From Ascidia mentula (Eukaryota > Chordata > Ascidiacea > Phlebobranchia > Ascidiidae), in assembly GCA_947561715.1 (NCBI GenBank), contig OX387205.1:5001-69000 (forward strand): a stretch of 64,000 nt of DNA. Direction: 5' to 3'. The notes beneath the pieces are model-generated. The model had not been told where the DNA came from. It ran no database searches and saw only the letters and a list, made by a program, of their open reading frames with translations. Each line of letters begins with the position of its first letter. The first letter of the stretch is position 1. A program made the position numbers and the translations under genes. Positions 1 through 11,155 of the stretch are shown here, piece by piece.

Positions 1-540
1 ATGTATTCTAAAACCAGAAGCGTGGACACAAAGTTGTTCTAGCAACATTTAAAATTGGATTGAAGGTTAACTTGTGTCACGTTTAATAATGTTGGTTAGG
101 TAGATTTCATGAAGTAAAACAATTTATTGCCAGCATCCTCACTTGTTCTACCTACGAGCCGCCACTGGTGTTGGCAACAATTTAGAAATACTGCTTTACC
201 AAATGTTTGCAACACACGCCTTCCCACCGAGCTCCACCTGGTCCAACTAATGGCGCAACACACTTAAATGCGGACAAGGCGGGAAAAGAAGAACTGATAA
301 GCCGTAGGTCAAACCCTTGTTTTTTGTTAAGGCCGCATATCAGTATTAAATCCCAAAAATCTAGTTTTGAAGGCTATCTCCATTAATACCCATACTGAGT
401 GATTTGCTTTTTTGCCAACAACAATTCCTGTGGTCAGTGACCCATGAAGATCTACTGGTACTATTCGTAGAGAAAAAAAATTGATTGCAGCTGCATCCGC
501 CAAAACACAGCAAGGATCTGAGGAGCCTCCAGGAGGATCT
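1..540. other. Left flank without a supported gene
   Basis: No gene is supported here. The only open frames are short, overlapping and without recognisable domains. The right part runs into the dispersed repeat that begins near 541. Confidence 0.4.
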
Positions 541-1112
541 TTTGTCCTATAGGATAGCAAAAACAGTCCCAGGGGGCAACCAAAGCAACTTTCCTGTGAC
601 AATTTTTTTTGCCATTGCGTAGAAAAGGGTTAGGGCCAACATTAAATTGCAAATTGGATGAGGTTTTTGTGATTCATTTTTTCGCAAAACCATCTTACAT
701 TTTTTTGCAGCCAATTTAGCTAAAATAATGACTGATCGGGGGCCTAAAAGACCCCTAGGTGGTGCTTTAAGCAACTATCTTGCAACTAATTTTCACCTTA
801 CTGCGTAGCCAAGAGGCGGGCCTAACATAAAATCACAAATTAAGGTATACTTCTGTGATTCAATTTTGAGCTACATCCCCTTGAACATTTTGATGGTTTT
901 TCAACTAAACTTTTCACAGCACCCTGCACCAAACGTCTGACTGACTGAGAAGAGCAAAAAATGCACTAAACACGCTGAAAATCGCCCTGGCTACACCACG
1001 TGACTTCTTGCTCATTCAACCAGAAAATTGACCCCAACGCATCACCGGTTGCCTTGTGACGGAACTGAGACTATCTATGACGCAGGAGTACAAGACGGGC
1101 ATTCCCCGCGGG
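541..1112 (-). repeat. Dispersed repeat, copy 1 (inverted partner near the right edge)
   Basis: This stretch is similar, in reverse complement, to 62992-63545. Shared landmarks are the block with CATTCCCCGCGGG near 1100, the pair of TGTGATTCA blocks near 670 and 855, and the GTCCTATAGGA block near 544. Internally it looks like a decayed dimer of about 200 bp: the GTGATTCA-containing segment and the preceding GCGTAG segment each occur twice. No clear terminal inverted repeat or coding capacity was seen. A non-autonomous mobile element is the likely nature, but the class is not determined. Confidence 0.6.
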
Positions 1113-2000
1113 CAAAACTATTTTAATATAATTACTGATATGCGGTCTTAAGAACGTCGTTAGTAGAATTAACCAGGTCATTGCCTTGTCCAGTAGTTTC
1201 TATAGCAAGTCTTGATGTCCCCTCTCTTTCTCCATCACCATGACCGTAAAACAAATTTCCATACGGAGAAAGAACGACCATTGTAGTTTCCACGTCACTA
1301 TTACACTGGCACGCAAACAAACATTGATAAATTAGTGCAGATTTGTATGCAAGGATTGCTGGCACTTTGAACGTAACGTGCCTCCAGTGTAATTACACCC
1401 TTGATGTTCTTGCCTGCGCCTTGTTGTATTTTCCAGCTGTTCAGTGTGCGAGCTTTAGTTTTGCGTTCAAGCATGGAACAGTTAAATCCAAGCATGGAAC
1501 AATATATATATATATCTGTCTGCAGCTTACACAATTCATATTATTGCCTCCACTTTGCTTATAATATATATCTCGACCGCAGGATTTAACAGCTGATCCA
1601 AGTGCAGTCAAAGTGTTTAAATTGTGACGTATTACCTTGCTTCATTGGAAGACTTCCAATCCGGATTAACAAACCACGTGCTATACAGAGCCTAATGGCT
1701 TGTATGTGGTGGAAAATAATGGTTATGACTTCATCGTAACTGCGTCAAAGGAACTCTATGAAAAGACGCCAGGTATCTGCTGGTCATTGGACAACAGATC
1801 AAACGGCGAAAGTGTGCATGAATATTTCCGTGCTTCCAGTTAAAGAGTGTAAGTTTGAGGACGCTATAGTGCCTTGGAATATTGCGATGACCCTAACATT
1901 AATGTTTTAATAAAATTCCTCTTTTTAATTTTTTGTTTCGTTCAGCCACTTTGGCGTGAAAGTAACTCTCATTGACGCTTATCCTCTACCCAGAATCCAC
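1113..2000. other. Unassigned; two exon-like plus-strand stretches
   Basis: Mostly featureless. An open plus-strand stretch at about 1673-1843 translates to a protein-like sequence containing GLYVVENNGYDFIVTASKE, then a stop. A second stretch opens after an acceptor-like TTCAG at about 1946 and runs to a GTAAGT donor-like site near 2070, just inside the triplicated unit. They could be 3' exons of a gene lying to the left, or chance. I recognise no domain. Confidence 0.25.
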
Positions 2001-2296
2001 GAAAACTTTCACAAGACAAGTATCACTGTACTAACCCTAGCTATGACAACTCTTTTTTCTACAATAGTAAGTAGATACGAATAACATACGCACAATTTAA
2101 TAACAACACCGTTTCGTTGAACAAAGCTTCAAAGATACGAGAGGTTAGACATTCTTTAAATTGAAAGTTGCCTATATTGTGTCAAAGCAAAAATACAATG
2201 CAAATATGTACAATTACTCGGTTAGCTATTACTATACTGTAAGTCATTTGTGATTGTTAAGCAAATTCATTCTCAACTCTGTTAGGATAATTACAG

Positions 2297-3733
2297 TCAC
2301 AAGAGGGAGCCAAAGAGCGCCAAGAAAGCAAATATGATGACGTGCAAAGTTGGAAAAGTTGTGGTGGAAGAATTACATTCCACAGGTCTTGTTACAACTC
2401 GTCCGTTTAGCGGTTGCACTGGACGGAAGTTGTCCCCAATGTTGGTAATGGTTCCGTTGGAAAAATGTCCAAGCAATCCTCGTTGGAGCCTCAGTTTCTG
2501 GAAAGTCAATCAATCAGATTTATTTCCTCACAAAAAAAGTCGAATTAACAACTACAAAAACTGCTGACAGAGAAAGGTGTCAACTAAACATGTGATATCT
2601 TATTGTTCGCTCATACTTGGGAAGGTGAGATGCGAATTGGTTCCCTTATAACAGACCAGACAACACTTTCAGCACAAGGTGGCGTTGTGAGCGAACCCCT
2701 GCAAGCAAATTGATTTTGTTTTGTCGAAAGTTATAATTTGTTGGTTGTGTTAAACACCCACTTACTGGTATCTGTAGTAAAACAAGTTATGTGGTAGAAG
2801 CCTTTCAAGTGCAAACCGGTTGGAGTAAGTATAATTTTGTCCCTCCAATGTTGTGTTGGGAGTGAGAAGTCGCTCAAACTCCAAGTTGTCCTCATGGCTT
2901 GTAGCCTGTAATGTTTTAACTTTTATCGAATGTCATGAACAAAGCAGAGATTTCGCTTACTTCAATAAAAACCCCGACAACAGCCAATCCCTGGTCAACA
3001 TGGACGGCGTCTCCAATCGTTGCGTAACTTGTCTGGTGATGAACAATGTGGAGTTCGGCGAAATAATGAGTTGAATCCAATTCATGTTCGGCGCCGTGGT
3101 TGCTGTTTTCCGCCGCCCAGTGGAGGTGAAACTGTCCAGCCTGGGGGGTTTTATGGTTTTATTATTACATCTAATCCAACATATTTCCACAACACGGGCT
3201 TAATATGAGCAATTGTTATGATACCTTGTAATCTGCAGGAAGCACAGACGAGTCTGAGATGACGTAACCGCCGTCGAAATTCACTTGAACTAAACAAACG
3301 AACATCGTTTGAACCGGTTACATTTTGTACAGCGTTATACGTGGGGGGAACTTACGTGTGTGGCCGTTGTTGACAATATTCATTGAAGCAGGAGGAGATG
3401 TGAACATGGAATGTTTGAACAAGCCAAGTTTTTCATCTAATATTGTGTCGTTGTGAGTGATGTGGATTGGAGATTGGGATGACAAAGCACAATCTTCATA
3501 ATTAGCCGCCCAATGTGATGGCCCTGCGTAACGTGGTGAAAATATTTGTTTCAAGTTGTTAAATTGTGGAAATAATCTTCTTACCATGAGGTCCTTCATA
3601 CCCCCATTCAACGCCGCTACAAAGCCCTGAAATAAAACAAAATTTAAGGAATTACAGACGAAGCAAATTCCGCCAGAATAGAATGACAATACTCACCCAG
3701 GAATGACAACACAACAAGAATCATGATGTTCAT
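2297..3733 (-). CDS. Alpha-carbonic anhydrase, secreted/GPI-anchored type, copy A
   Basis: Reversible CO2 hydration, probably on the outer cell surface (CA4/CA15-like). Eight exons on the minus strand: 3733-3697, 3626-3585, 3523-3356, 3289-3225, 3140-2961, 2905-2766, 2698-2617, 2497-2297. They give 304 residues with consistent phases and GT-AG introns. Seen: a short hydrophobic N-terminus (MNIMILVVLSFL) as signal peptide; WGYEG near the start of the domain; zinc ligands in FHLHW (His109, His111) and ELHIVH (His135); NNGHT, which holds the proton-shuttle His; SLTTPPC with the catalytic Thr; FRPVQPLNGR near the end. Cys15 and Cys219 are placed like the CA4 disulfide. The C-terminus is Ser/Thr-rich followed by about 16 hydrophobic residues, which suggests a GPI signal. 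It looks intact and is near-identical to copies B and C. Confidence 0.93.
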
Positions 3734-5368
3734 TTTGTTTTTTCGGAATTAATTAAATTGATGAAGATTTCCTATTTTCTAAAGCACAAAAATAACCTTC
3801 TGACTTTGCATCAAACCAATATATTTTCAGCAAAATTACGGAGTTTTGAACGACAACAAGTTACACCGCAAGTTTAAACCCAGCCCAAGATTCCAAGCAC
3901 TTTGCTTCCTGCCGAAAAAATACGAGACTATTCACAAATGCCGGCAAAAATTCCTTAGCGGTAAAAGCCAGCTGTAATTACGACTTGCCTTTCTCACTAA
4001 TTCCCACCAACCAACAACTTTTTTATCCTACTTATGTCTTGTGAGACTCCGTCCCGAACTCCAGTCATTCCAAGCAAACAATTACCTTTGCCCAGGAAAA
4101 GGTCGCCCAAATCTTCGGCTTAGAGAATGCTTTGCACCAGGATGTAACAAAAGCAAATACTTTTCTCAACCGGCATCGTTTTTAATGATCATGAACTACA
4201 ACAGTCATTTCACTACAAACCCCATTTTGCAAAAACATCAGAGCATGTAAATTGAGGACCGAAGCTCGCTCGTTATGGTCTGTTTGTTTTCATGGTTCAA
4301 CGGCGCAAGCTCGCTCGCAAAACCATTTCATGTAAACAAGGCTACATAGACCTAGAAGGTCTTATCAGTGTACCTTGGTGTGACTCTTAGACGACTTTGC
4401 TTATGTAACGTATTTTATAGTTTCTCTGCGGAATACGCTAATGCAAAAATGTAACCCGGATGTGGCGATTGGCATCCGGCATAGAAACGCGACACGAGTT
4501 CCAGGATATTTTTACCGAAGGATTTACACCAGAACTAAATGCTCAATTATACAAACAAGCGGAAGCACGTTTTCAAACCTTTCAGCTAAGCAGTGTAACA
4601 AAGCAGAGACGCTCTATGACTTGGTTTTCCAACATCTAAACATCCTCCCATATTGGAATTTTTCCAACTCTAAATATGCGGAGATATCAAATATTCCACA
4701 AACAAAGCTAATCGCCGTTTTCACACATCCTATCAACCATTAATAGCTGCCTCGCACAAGAAAACAGGAAACCAACCTCCACTAAAATATCCCCACAAAG
4801 TTATCCTTACTAACTTTCACCATTACAATCAGGACACGATTTCTCGTCCGGAAACAACAAGAAGAATCGTTTCAATGAATTGTCGCCATGTAAACAGGTA
4901 TATTCGAAACGACCCAACAAAAACGGTTGGATTCAAACAAAGTATCTTCAAAGTGCGGCACAGAAGAACCTTTTCTAAATATCACAAAACGTTATACGGG
5001 TTTAAGTGCAGCAAAGCGTAGCACGTCTGTCAATTCTTCTCGGTAACAAAGAGCTTTACTTGAACTACAAAAGACTTGCAGTGTACCCAAGCGTAGCAAC
5101 CTTCGACACGGTTTATCGCCACAAGCTTAGTTTAGTGTGTATTTTTTCTTGGAGCTGCGTTCAACTGCATTGACCACCAAAGAACGCTCAGATCTAAAAC
5201 TTTTTGTTTAAAATTATTTGGTTGTGACGAAAAACTTTAACAAGACAAGTATCACTGTACTAACCCTAGCTATGGCAACTCTTTTGTCTACAACAGTAAG
5301 TAGATACGAATAACATACGCATAATTTAATAACAACACCGTTTCGTTGAACAAAGCTTCAATGATACG

Positions 5369-5381
5369 AGAGTTTAGACAT

Positions 5382-5385
<4 letters not shown>
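5369..5385. repeat. Target-site duplication, 3' side of the LINE
   Basis: The 17-bp sequence AGAGTTTAGACATTCTT directly abuts the poly(T) tract (poly(A) of the minus-strand LINE). It is identical to 9565-9581. The uninterrupted sequence occurs once in unit 3 near 12685, which is the empty site. Confidence 0.92.
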
Positions 5386-5415
<30 letters not shown>

Positions 5416-5479
5416 TCGAGGCACCAATAGTCCCCACGAATATCGGACGATATCGAAAAAATACAATAGTAACAAAAAA

Positions 5480-5720
5480 GTTTCAGGTACGTGATAAAGA
5501 AATGTCGAGCATTAACAATAACAGGCGATAGAAACAACAAGTACAGGTGTGTAATAAAGAAATATCGTTAACGAACGTTAACAAAAAATAAACAACAACA
5601 CAACGAGTGCATGTACGTAGCAAAGAAAAGTCGAACATTAACAGAAGATAACAATAACACAACAATATACAAAAAACAAGAAAGAAAAAGGGGTATCGAT
5701 CATTAAGGAAATTCGCAATG
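5480..5720. repeat. Imperfect repeats in the LINE 3' UTR
   Basis: Related 20-bp blocks recur at about 5489, 5547 and 5614 (variants of TACGTGATAAAGAAATGTCG) within an A/C-rich stretch also containing AACAATAACA motifs. Spacing is 58-67 bp. This is the LINE 3' UTR and shows no supported coding capacity. Such repeats might mark the 3' end recognised by the reverse transcriptase, which is inference only. Confidence 0.5.
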
Positions 5721-5956
5721 ACACAACAAATACGGGTACACAAAAAAGTTGACGGGTACTGACACAAGGTGGTCAAATGGCTCTTACAATAAGGTCCGCA
5801 AGTGGGCGCTGAGGCGAGATTTTGTCCATTTTGCCGGGAGAGTAGTTTTCATGTAGTTACAATTTACAATATATACAATATACAATACAAAAGAACAGGG
5901 AGGTGTAATTTTGGGGTGTCATCCGGGAGAGGGCGGTAGAGCACGGTTTTTGCGAT

Positions 5957-8900
5957 TCATTGGTTGGGTATGGCGTTAACAACATCAGCCAGGACTTCCT
6001 CGAGAAAAGGGTTGCCCCTGTTCCGTTGGATAGCTAGCTTAAAGTGTACAGAGGTTTTGAAGGATGATACCAAATGCCGGGAAATGTCGTTGATGGGTCG
6101 TATGTCGTGTTTAATTCTGTTCCGTGTTTTCCAAATAGTGTGTGTAAGTGAGGTGTTAAGGAATGCTGCTAATGTTTTTGTGTATGGTGTTGTGTTATGA
6201 AGTTGTGGAAAGACGATGTGTAAAGGTGTATCAAATAGAGAAGAGTTTGAGTTAGTTAAAGTTCGGAAAATATTTTTAATTTGGGTGAGAAGAGGTTGAA
6301 TGGAGCGACAGTTGTGAAAAAGGTGAGAGAAAGTTTCTAATGAGGAATTACAAAGGTAGCAGTGGGGTTCTTGATCCAGGGCAAGATAGGTTCGTTGGCA
6401 TTTTAGCGGAAGAATTTTAAGGGTAAGGCGATAATTAAAAGTTTTAAGGTAGTTGGGGAAGATAGGGTGGTGGATTTGGGACCAGTCGTTGAAATGATGG
6501 GGTGTGGTGGATTCGTCCACGATACGGTGATAGAGGGGCTTTAGTTTATGGGTCATGAGTTCAGTTTCGGTAAGGTTTAAAGATTTGAGGAGGTTTAGAA
6601 TATATAGATAGTGGGGAGAAGGTGTTGTTGCGTGTGGTAGGTAATTTCTAGTACGAAGGTTGAAAAGTTTGCTGAGGGGGAGTCCAAGATTATATTCTAT
6701 GAAGGAAAGTTGCGGAGTAGTTGGGGAATCCAAAAGGCGGTGATTGTAATATTGTTTGATAGAATAGAGAAGTGATAGGTCAGCGTAGAGGGGAATGTTT
6801 GCCGCGCCGTAACCACCATGGTTACGACGGGCTGCCAGGATGTTAATTGACAAGGTTGGATTATTTGGGCCGACGACGAACTTTACCACAATGCCGTCGA
6901 TCCGTTCTCGTTGCTGGGGTGGTAAGGGGTAAGTTTTAGCAACGTATGAAATTTGGGGTAAAAGTATAGTTTTTGAGAGGATGCATTTAGAGTCAAAAGT
7001 AAGAAAAGGGTTGCTGATAGATCTGGCGCGGGATTGTAAAGAGGTGATTGTTTTGTGCCATGTCGCGGTAATGTCTGATGGTGCGCCTATCGGGGTGTTT
7101 AACGGAGTTATCGATTTAGGGTTCCACTTTATATTACACAAGGTTGGGTCGTCAAGGGGAGGTCGAAGGATGGCAATCGCTTCGGTTTTGGTGGGGTTGA
7201 GTTTTAAACCAGAAAATTTAGCAAAATTGTCAATGAGACCGAGGGCTTTGGTGAGGGAGTGCCGATGAGCCACCACTAGGGTGACGTCATCGGCGTAAGC
7301 GATTGCCTTGGGTGTGTTGCGGCATGGCACCGGGGTTGAAGTGATAGCAGGGTTGTTTTGAAGGGCAACGAGAAGCGGATCTAGGGCAATCAGGAAGAGG
7401 TTCAGACTAAGGGGGTCACCTTGTCTGATACCTCTCCTGATCGGAAAGTCCGTTGTGGCAAAGCCGTTTACGAAGGCCCGGGAGTTGGCGCTAGAGTGAA
7501 GGGCAGAAAGGTAATTAGTAAAGCAAGTGGGAAAGCGTTTAAGATTTAACTGAAGAAGTAACCAGGAGAATGAAACAGAATCGAAGGCTTTTTGAAAATC
7601 TAGGGAAATGAAGAAAGTGTCCGAATTGATGGAGGATGCGTGGTGGTGAAGATCGCGTAAGAGTGAAGTTGCGTCGGATGTGGATGAGCCGGGGGTAGCG
7701 AATTGGTTTGAAGAAAGAATTTTGGGAATAAAGGGTTTGAGTCTTAGGTTCAAAAGTTTGTGGAGAATTTTAAGATCAGTATTTAACAGAGAAATGGGTC
7801 TATAATTATTAAGGAGAGTGGGGTCATTTTTCTTGAAAATTAGGGTAAGATGGCCAAGGTTAAATTCTGTTGGGGTGTAGGAATTGAAATATGCGTAGTT
7901 GAGAGCTTGGGTGAGGTCGGCCCCGATGAGGTCCCAGTAAAGCGAGTAAAACTCGCTGCTGAGACCGTCGGGGCCGGGGGTTTTGCCTGAAGGAAAAAGG
8001 GAAAGTGTTTTTCTTACTTCGTGCAGTGTGATGGGATTCGATAAGGTTGTAAGGAATTGATCTGGAATTACTTTTAAAGGGGTTTTAACAAATAAATTAG
8101 AAGGGTCGGGTAATGGAAGGTGTTGATCCGAATAAAGAGTTTCAAAGAATTGCCGGGTGTGGGAAAGAAGTTCCTTGGGGGTAGAAAGAGGGAGACCATA
8201 AGTGTCTTGAAGCTCTAGTATAGGACTGTGAAGGCGTGAGGGGAGCAATTGGGAGTAAAGGAGTTTATCAGTTATATTCTTAAAGTGGGCGTCGGAGGAA
8301 AGAGATTTTAGAATTAAAGAACGGGATTTAGAAAGGTAAAGAGAGTTTAGGTTTTTTTTGATAGATTGGAAAATACGGAAGTTATCGGGAGAGGGATTGT
8401 CGTTGAGAATTTGGCGGGCGGTGTCGAGTTGTTGCTGTAAGGTGTAGGTTTGGTCGCGGGATTCTTGAGCCAGGCGTTTGGAGTGGGATTTTATCAATGA
8501 TTTAAATTTAAATTTAAGAGTAAGCCAAAAGTCCATGGGGTTAGAGTGGAAAGGAGCGAGAGTTTGCCAAAGAGGGTAATAGCGGTGAAAATCGAGGCGA
8601 AAAAGAGGGTCGTTAAGGGTTTTAGTGTTGTTCTTCCAGGTACCTCGTCCCCTGGGTGGGGCAGAGATAAGGTTGACGGAAACCGAAACTGAATCATGAT
8701 CCGAAAAAGGGCATGGGATGAATAAATGTTTGTTGGGAATTAACGAAGAGGAAAGATAAATTCTATCAATTCTGGACTGTGTATTTAGGGCACGACGGGA
8801 AAATTGGCGGAGGTTTGGGTGAAGCAGCCGAAATGAATCCTGTAGGTTAAAAGTTGTTAATAATTTTATAAGGTTGTAGCTGGGCTGTCGATTGGGTACT

Positions 8901-9385
8901 GGGGGGTGTTTGTCCAAGGTAGGGTCAGTTACACAGTTAAAGTCACCAGTACAAACAATGGGATGGGTAGAAGAAATGTAGGGGTAGAGAGAATCGAAGA
9001 ATTTATTATTGAGTATGTAGTGATTTGTGCCAGAGGGTGCGTATATATTAACTAAGTGAAAGGTGTGGGTCAGGGTTGAAATGTCGGCCGCAATGATGCG
9101 ACCGTCAGAGTCAGAAACGGAGTTAAGAATTCGAAGATTGTAGGAGTTTAGAAGAACTGCGACACCCCCGCAGGCTGGGCCTTTTAGAGGTGTCGAGTTT
9201 AAGAGGATGGGGCCAGAAGTCCATTCGGACTTCCACAGGGATTCGGTTTGGGGGGTAGAATGAGTTTCTTGAAGGCAAAAAATGTCAAAGTTTAAAGAGG
9301 AAAGGTACCGGAACAGGGCTTTTCTCTTGGGGGCTTGGCCAAGGCCGTTAACATTAAGGGTACATATCTTTAAATACGACGCCAT
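5957..9385 (-). CDS. LINE ORF2: AP endonuclease and reverse transcriptase
   Basis: Drives target-primed reverse transcription. Start chosen at 9385 (MASYLKICTLNVNGLG), because the endonuclease domain begins there; an in-frame ATG 45 bp upstream would add 15 residues. 1142 residues. Order: AP endonuclease (about 1-230, with NVNG, FCLQETH, GDFN and a late SDHDSVSV), linker, reverse transcriptase (about 440-730, with YRPISLLN, DFQKAFDSV, GIRQGDPLS and AYADD near residue 700), then a C-terminal Cys/His cluster near residue 1010 (CYLC...HLFHNC) resembling the L1-type CCHC motif. No internal stop is present, so the enzyme may be functional. It lies antisense to nothing and inside intergenic spacer, so it disrupts no gene. 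Confidence 0.95.
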   Translation of the reverse strand: MASYLKICTLNVNGLGQAPKRKALFRYLSSLNFDIFCLQETHSTPQTESLWKSEWTSGPILLNSTPLKGPACGGVAVLLNSYNLRILNSVSDSDGRIIAADISTLTHTFHLVNIYAPSGTNHYILNNKFFDSLYPYISSTHPIVCTGDFNCVTDPTLDKHPPVPNRQPSYNLIKLLTTFNLQDSFRLLHPNLRQFSRRALNTQSRIDRIYLSSSLIPNKHLFIPCPFSDHDSVSVSVNLISAPPRGRGTWKNNTKTLNDPLFRLDFHRYYPLWQTLAPFHSNPMDFWLTLKFKFKSLIKSHSKRLAQESRDQTYTLQQQLDTARQILNDNPSPDNFRIFQSIKKNLNSLYLSKSRSLILKSLSSDAHFKNITDKLLYSQLLPSRLHSPILELQDTYGLPLSTPKELLSHTRQFFETLYSDQHLPLPDPSNLFVKTPLKVIPDQFLTTLSNPITLHEVRKTLSLFPSGKTPGPDGLSSEFYSLYWDLIGADLTQALNYAYFNSYTPTEFNLGHLTLIFKKNDPTLLNNYRPISLLNTDLKILHKLLNLRLKPFIPKILSSNQFATPGSSTSDATSLLRDLHHHASSINSDTFFISLDFQKAFDSVSFSWLLLQLNLKRFPTCFTNYLSALHSSANSRAFVNGFATTDFPIRRGIRQGDPLSLNLFLIALDPLLVALQNNPAITSTPVPCRNTPKAIAYADDVTLVVAHRHSLTKALGLIDNFAKFSGLKLNPTKTEAIAILRPPLDDPTLCNIKWNPKSITPLNTPIGAPSDITATWHKTITSLQSRARSISNPFLTFDSKCILSKTILLPQISYVAKTYPLPPQQRERIDGIVVKFVVGPNNPTLSINILAARRNHGGYGAANIPLYADLSLLYSIKQYYNHRLLDSPTTPQLSFIEYNLGLPLSKLFNLRTRNYLPHATTPSPHYLYILNLLKSLNLTETELMTHKLKPLYHRIVDESTTPHHFNDWSQIHHPIFPNYLKTFNYRLTLKILPLKCQRTYLALDQEPHCYLCNSSLETFSHLFHNCRSIQPLLTQIKNIFRTLTNSNSSLFDTPLHIVFPQLHNTTPYTKTLAAFLNTSLTHTIWKTRNRIKHDIRPINDISRHLVSSFKTSVHFKLAIQRNRGNPFLEEVLADVVNAIPNQ

Positions 9386-9564
9386 TATAAAATTAACACA
9401 AGAAAACAAAAAAAAATAAAGTGGGTGCAACAGAAAGTAAACAAAAACGGGACAAAATTAATGGGGTTGTGGTTGTTTAAAAACACGATGCATTAAAATC
9501 ATCTGGTATCACTGCTTTACAGTTACACACTAGTTTCTCTCCCGGCGCAAGGTTGTAGCATTGT

Positions 9565-9581
9565 AGAGTTTAGACATTCTT
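9565..9581. repeat. Target-site duplication, 5' side of the LINE
   Basis: Exact 17-bp match to 5369-5385. Sequence downstream continues as in the uninterrupted unit 3, so the LINE 5' end is at 9564. Confidence 0.9.
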
Positions 9582-9719
9582 AAATTGAAAGTTGCCTATA
9601 TTGTGTCAAAGCAAAAATACAATGCAAATATGTACAATTACTCGGTTAGCTATTACTATACTGTAAGTCATTTGTGATTGTTAAGCAAATTCATTCTCAA
9701 CTCTGTAGGATAATTACAG

Positions 9720-11155
9720 TTACAAGAGGGAGCCAAAGAGCGTCATGAAAGCAAATATGATGACGTGCAAAGTTGGAAAAGTTGTGGTGGACGAATTACA
9801 ATCCACAGGTCTTGTGACAACTCGTCCGTTTAGCGGTTGCACTGGACGGAAGTTGTCCCCAATGTTGGTAACGGTTCCGTTGGAAAAATGTCCAAGCAAT
9901 CCTCGTTGGAGCCTCAGTTTCTGGAAAGTCAAACAATCAGATTTATTTCCTCACAAAAAAAGTCGAATTAACAATTACAAAAACTGCTGACAGAGAAAGG
10001 TGTCAACTAAACATGTGATATCTTATTGTTCGCTCATACTTGGGAAGGTGAGATGCGAATTGGTTCCCTTATAACAGACCAGACAACACTTTCAGCACAA
10101 GGTGGCGTTGTGAGCGAACCCCTGCAAGTAAATTGATTTTGTTTTGTCGAAAGTTATAATTTGTTGGTTGTATTCACACCCACTTACTGGTATCTGTAGT
10201 AAAACAAGTTATGTGGTAGAAGCCTTTCAAGTGCAAACCGGTTGGAGTAAGTATAATTTTGTCCCTCCAATGTTGTGTTGGGAGTGAGAAGTCGCTCAAA
10301 CTCCAAGTTGTCTTCATGGCTTGTAGCCTGTAATGTTTTAACTTTTATCAAATGTCATGAACAAAGCAGAGATTTCGCTTACTTCAATAAAAACCCCGAC
10401 AACAGCCAATCCCTGGTCAACATGGACGGCGTCTCCAATCGTTGCGTAACTTGTCTGGTGATGAACAATGTGGAGTTCGGCGAAATAATGAGTTGAATCC
10501 AATTCATGTTCGGCGCCGTGGTTGCTGTTTTCCGCCGCCCAGTGGAGGTGAAACTGTCCAGCCTGGGGGGTTTTATGGTTTTATTATTACATCTAATCCA
10601 ACATATTTCCACAACACGGGCTTAATATGAGCAATTGTTATGATACCTTGTAATCTGCAGGAAGCACAGACGAGTCTGAGATGACGTAACCGCCGTCGAA
10701 ATTCACTTGAACTAAACAAACGAACATCGTTTGAACCGGTTACATTTTGTACAGCGTTATACGTGGGGGGAACTTACGTGTGTGGCCGTTGTTGACAATA
10801 TTCATTGAAGCAGGAGGAGATGTGAACATGGAATGTTTGAACAAGCCAAGTTTTTCATCTAATATTGTGTCGTTGTGAGTGATGTGGATTGGAGATTGGG
10901 ATGACAAAGCACAATCTTCATAATTAGCCGCCCAATGTGATGGCCCTGCGTAACGTGGTGAAAATATTTGTTTCAAGTTGTTAAATTGTGGAAATAATCT
11001 TCTTACCATGAGGTCCTTCATACCCCCATTCAACGCCGCTACAAAGCCCTGAAATAAAACAAAATTTAAGGAATTACAGACGAAGCAAATTCCACCAGAA
11101 TAGAATGACAATACTCACCCAGGAATGACAACACAACAAGAATCATGATGTTCAT
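9720..11155 (-). CDS. Alpha-carbonic anhydrase, secreted/GPI-anchored type, copy B
   Basis: Near-identical to copy A, with the same eight-exon structure and splice sites; terminal exons are 11155 downward and 9920-9720. Zinc-ligand motifs FHLHW and ELHIVH, the TTPPC motif and the hydrophobic GPI-type tail (HVIIFAFMTLFGSLL) are all present. The gene appears intact. Its upstream region differs from A and C: about 105 bp, with the segment seen at roughly 3822-3927 in unit 1, is missing here, so expression may differ. The LINE lies about 155 bp downstream of its stop. Confidence 0.92.

Larger units (their letters stand above)
5386..9564 (-). mobile_element. Young LINE, L1/Tx1-like, inserted in unit 2
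   Basis: About 4.18 kb on the minus strand, bounded by identical 17-bp target duplications. It ends in a poly(A) tract, seen as a run of about 29 T at 5384-5413 on the plus strand. It contains one long intact ORF (AP endonuclease plus reverse transcriptase), about 180 bp of 5' leader and about 570 bp of 3' UTR. No ORF1 is present, so the copy is 5'-truncated upstream of ORF2 or the family lacks ORF1. The perfect duplication, long tail and open ORF indicate a recent insertion, later than the tandem duplication since sister units have the empty site. Clade assignment (L1/Tx1) rests on domain order and the C-terminal Cys-His motif; other APE-type clades are not excluded. Confidence 0.93.

Noticed and set aside
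327-774. Short minus-strand frames near the left edge
   Set aside because: They lie in or beside the dispersed repeat, overlap in different phases and lack motifs.
4441-4743. 100-residue plus-strand frame repeated in the triplication spacers
   Set aside because: It is preserved because the units are near-identical. The diverged copy near 16536 changes frame, which argues against coding selection.
5483-5776. 97-residue Cys/Leu-rich minus-strand frame
   Set aside because: It falls in the repetitive 3' UTR of the LINE, downstream of the ORF2 stop.
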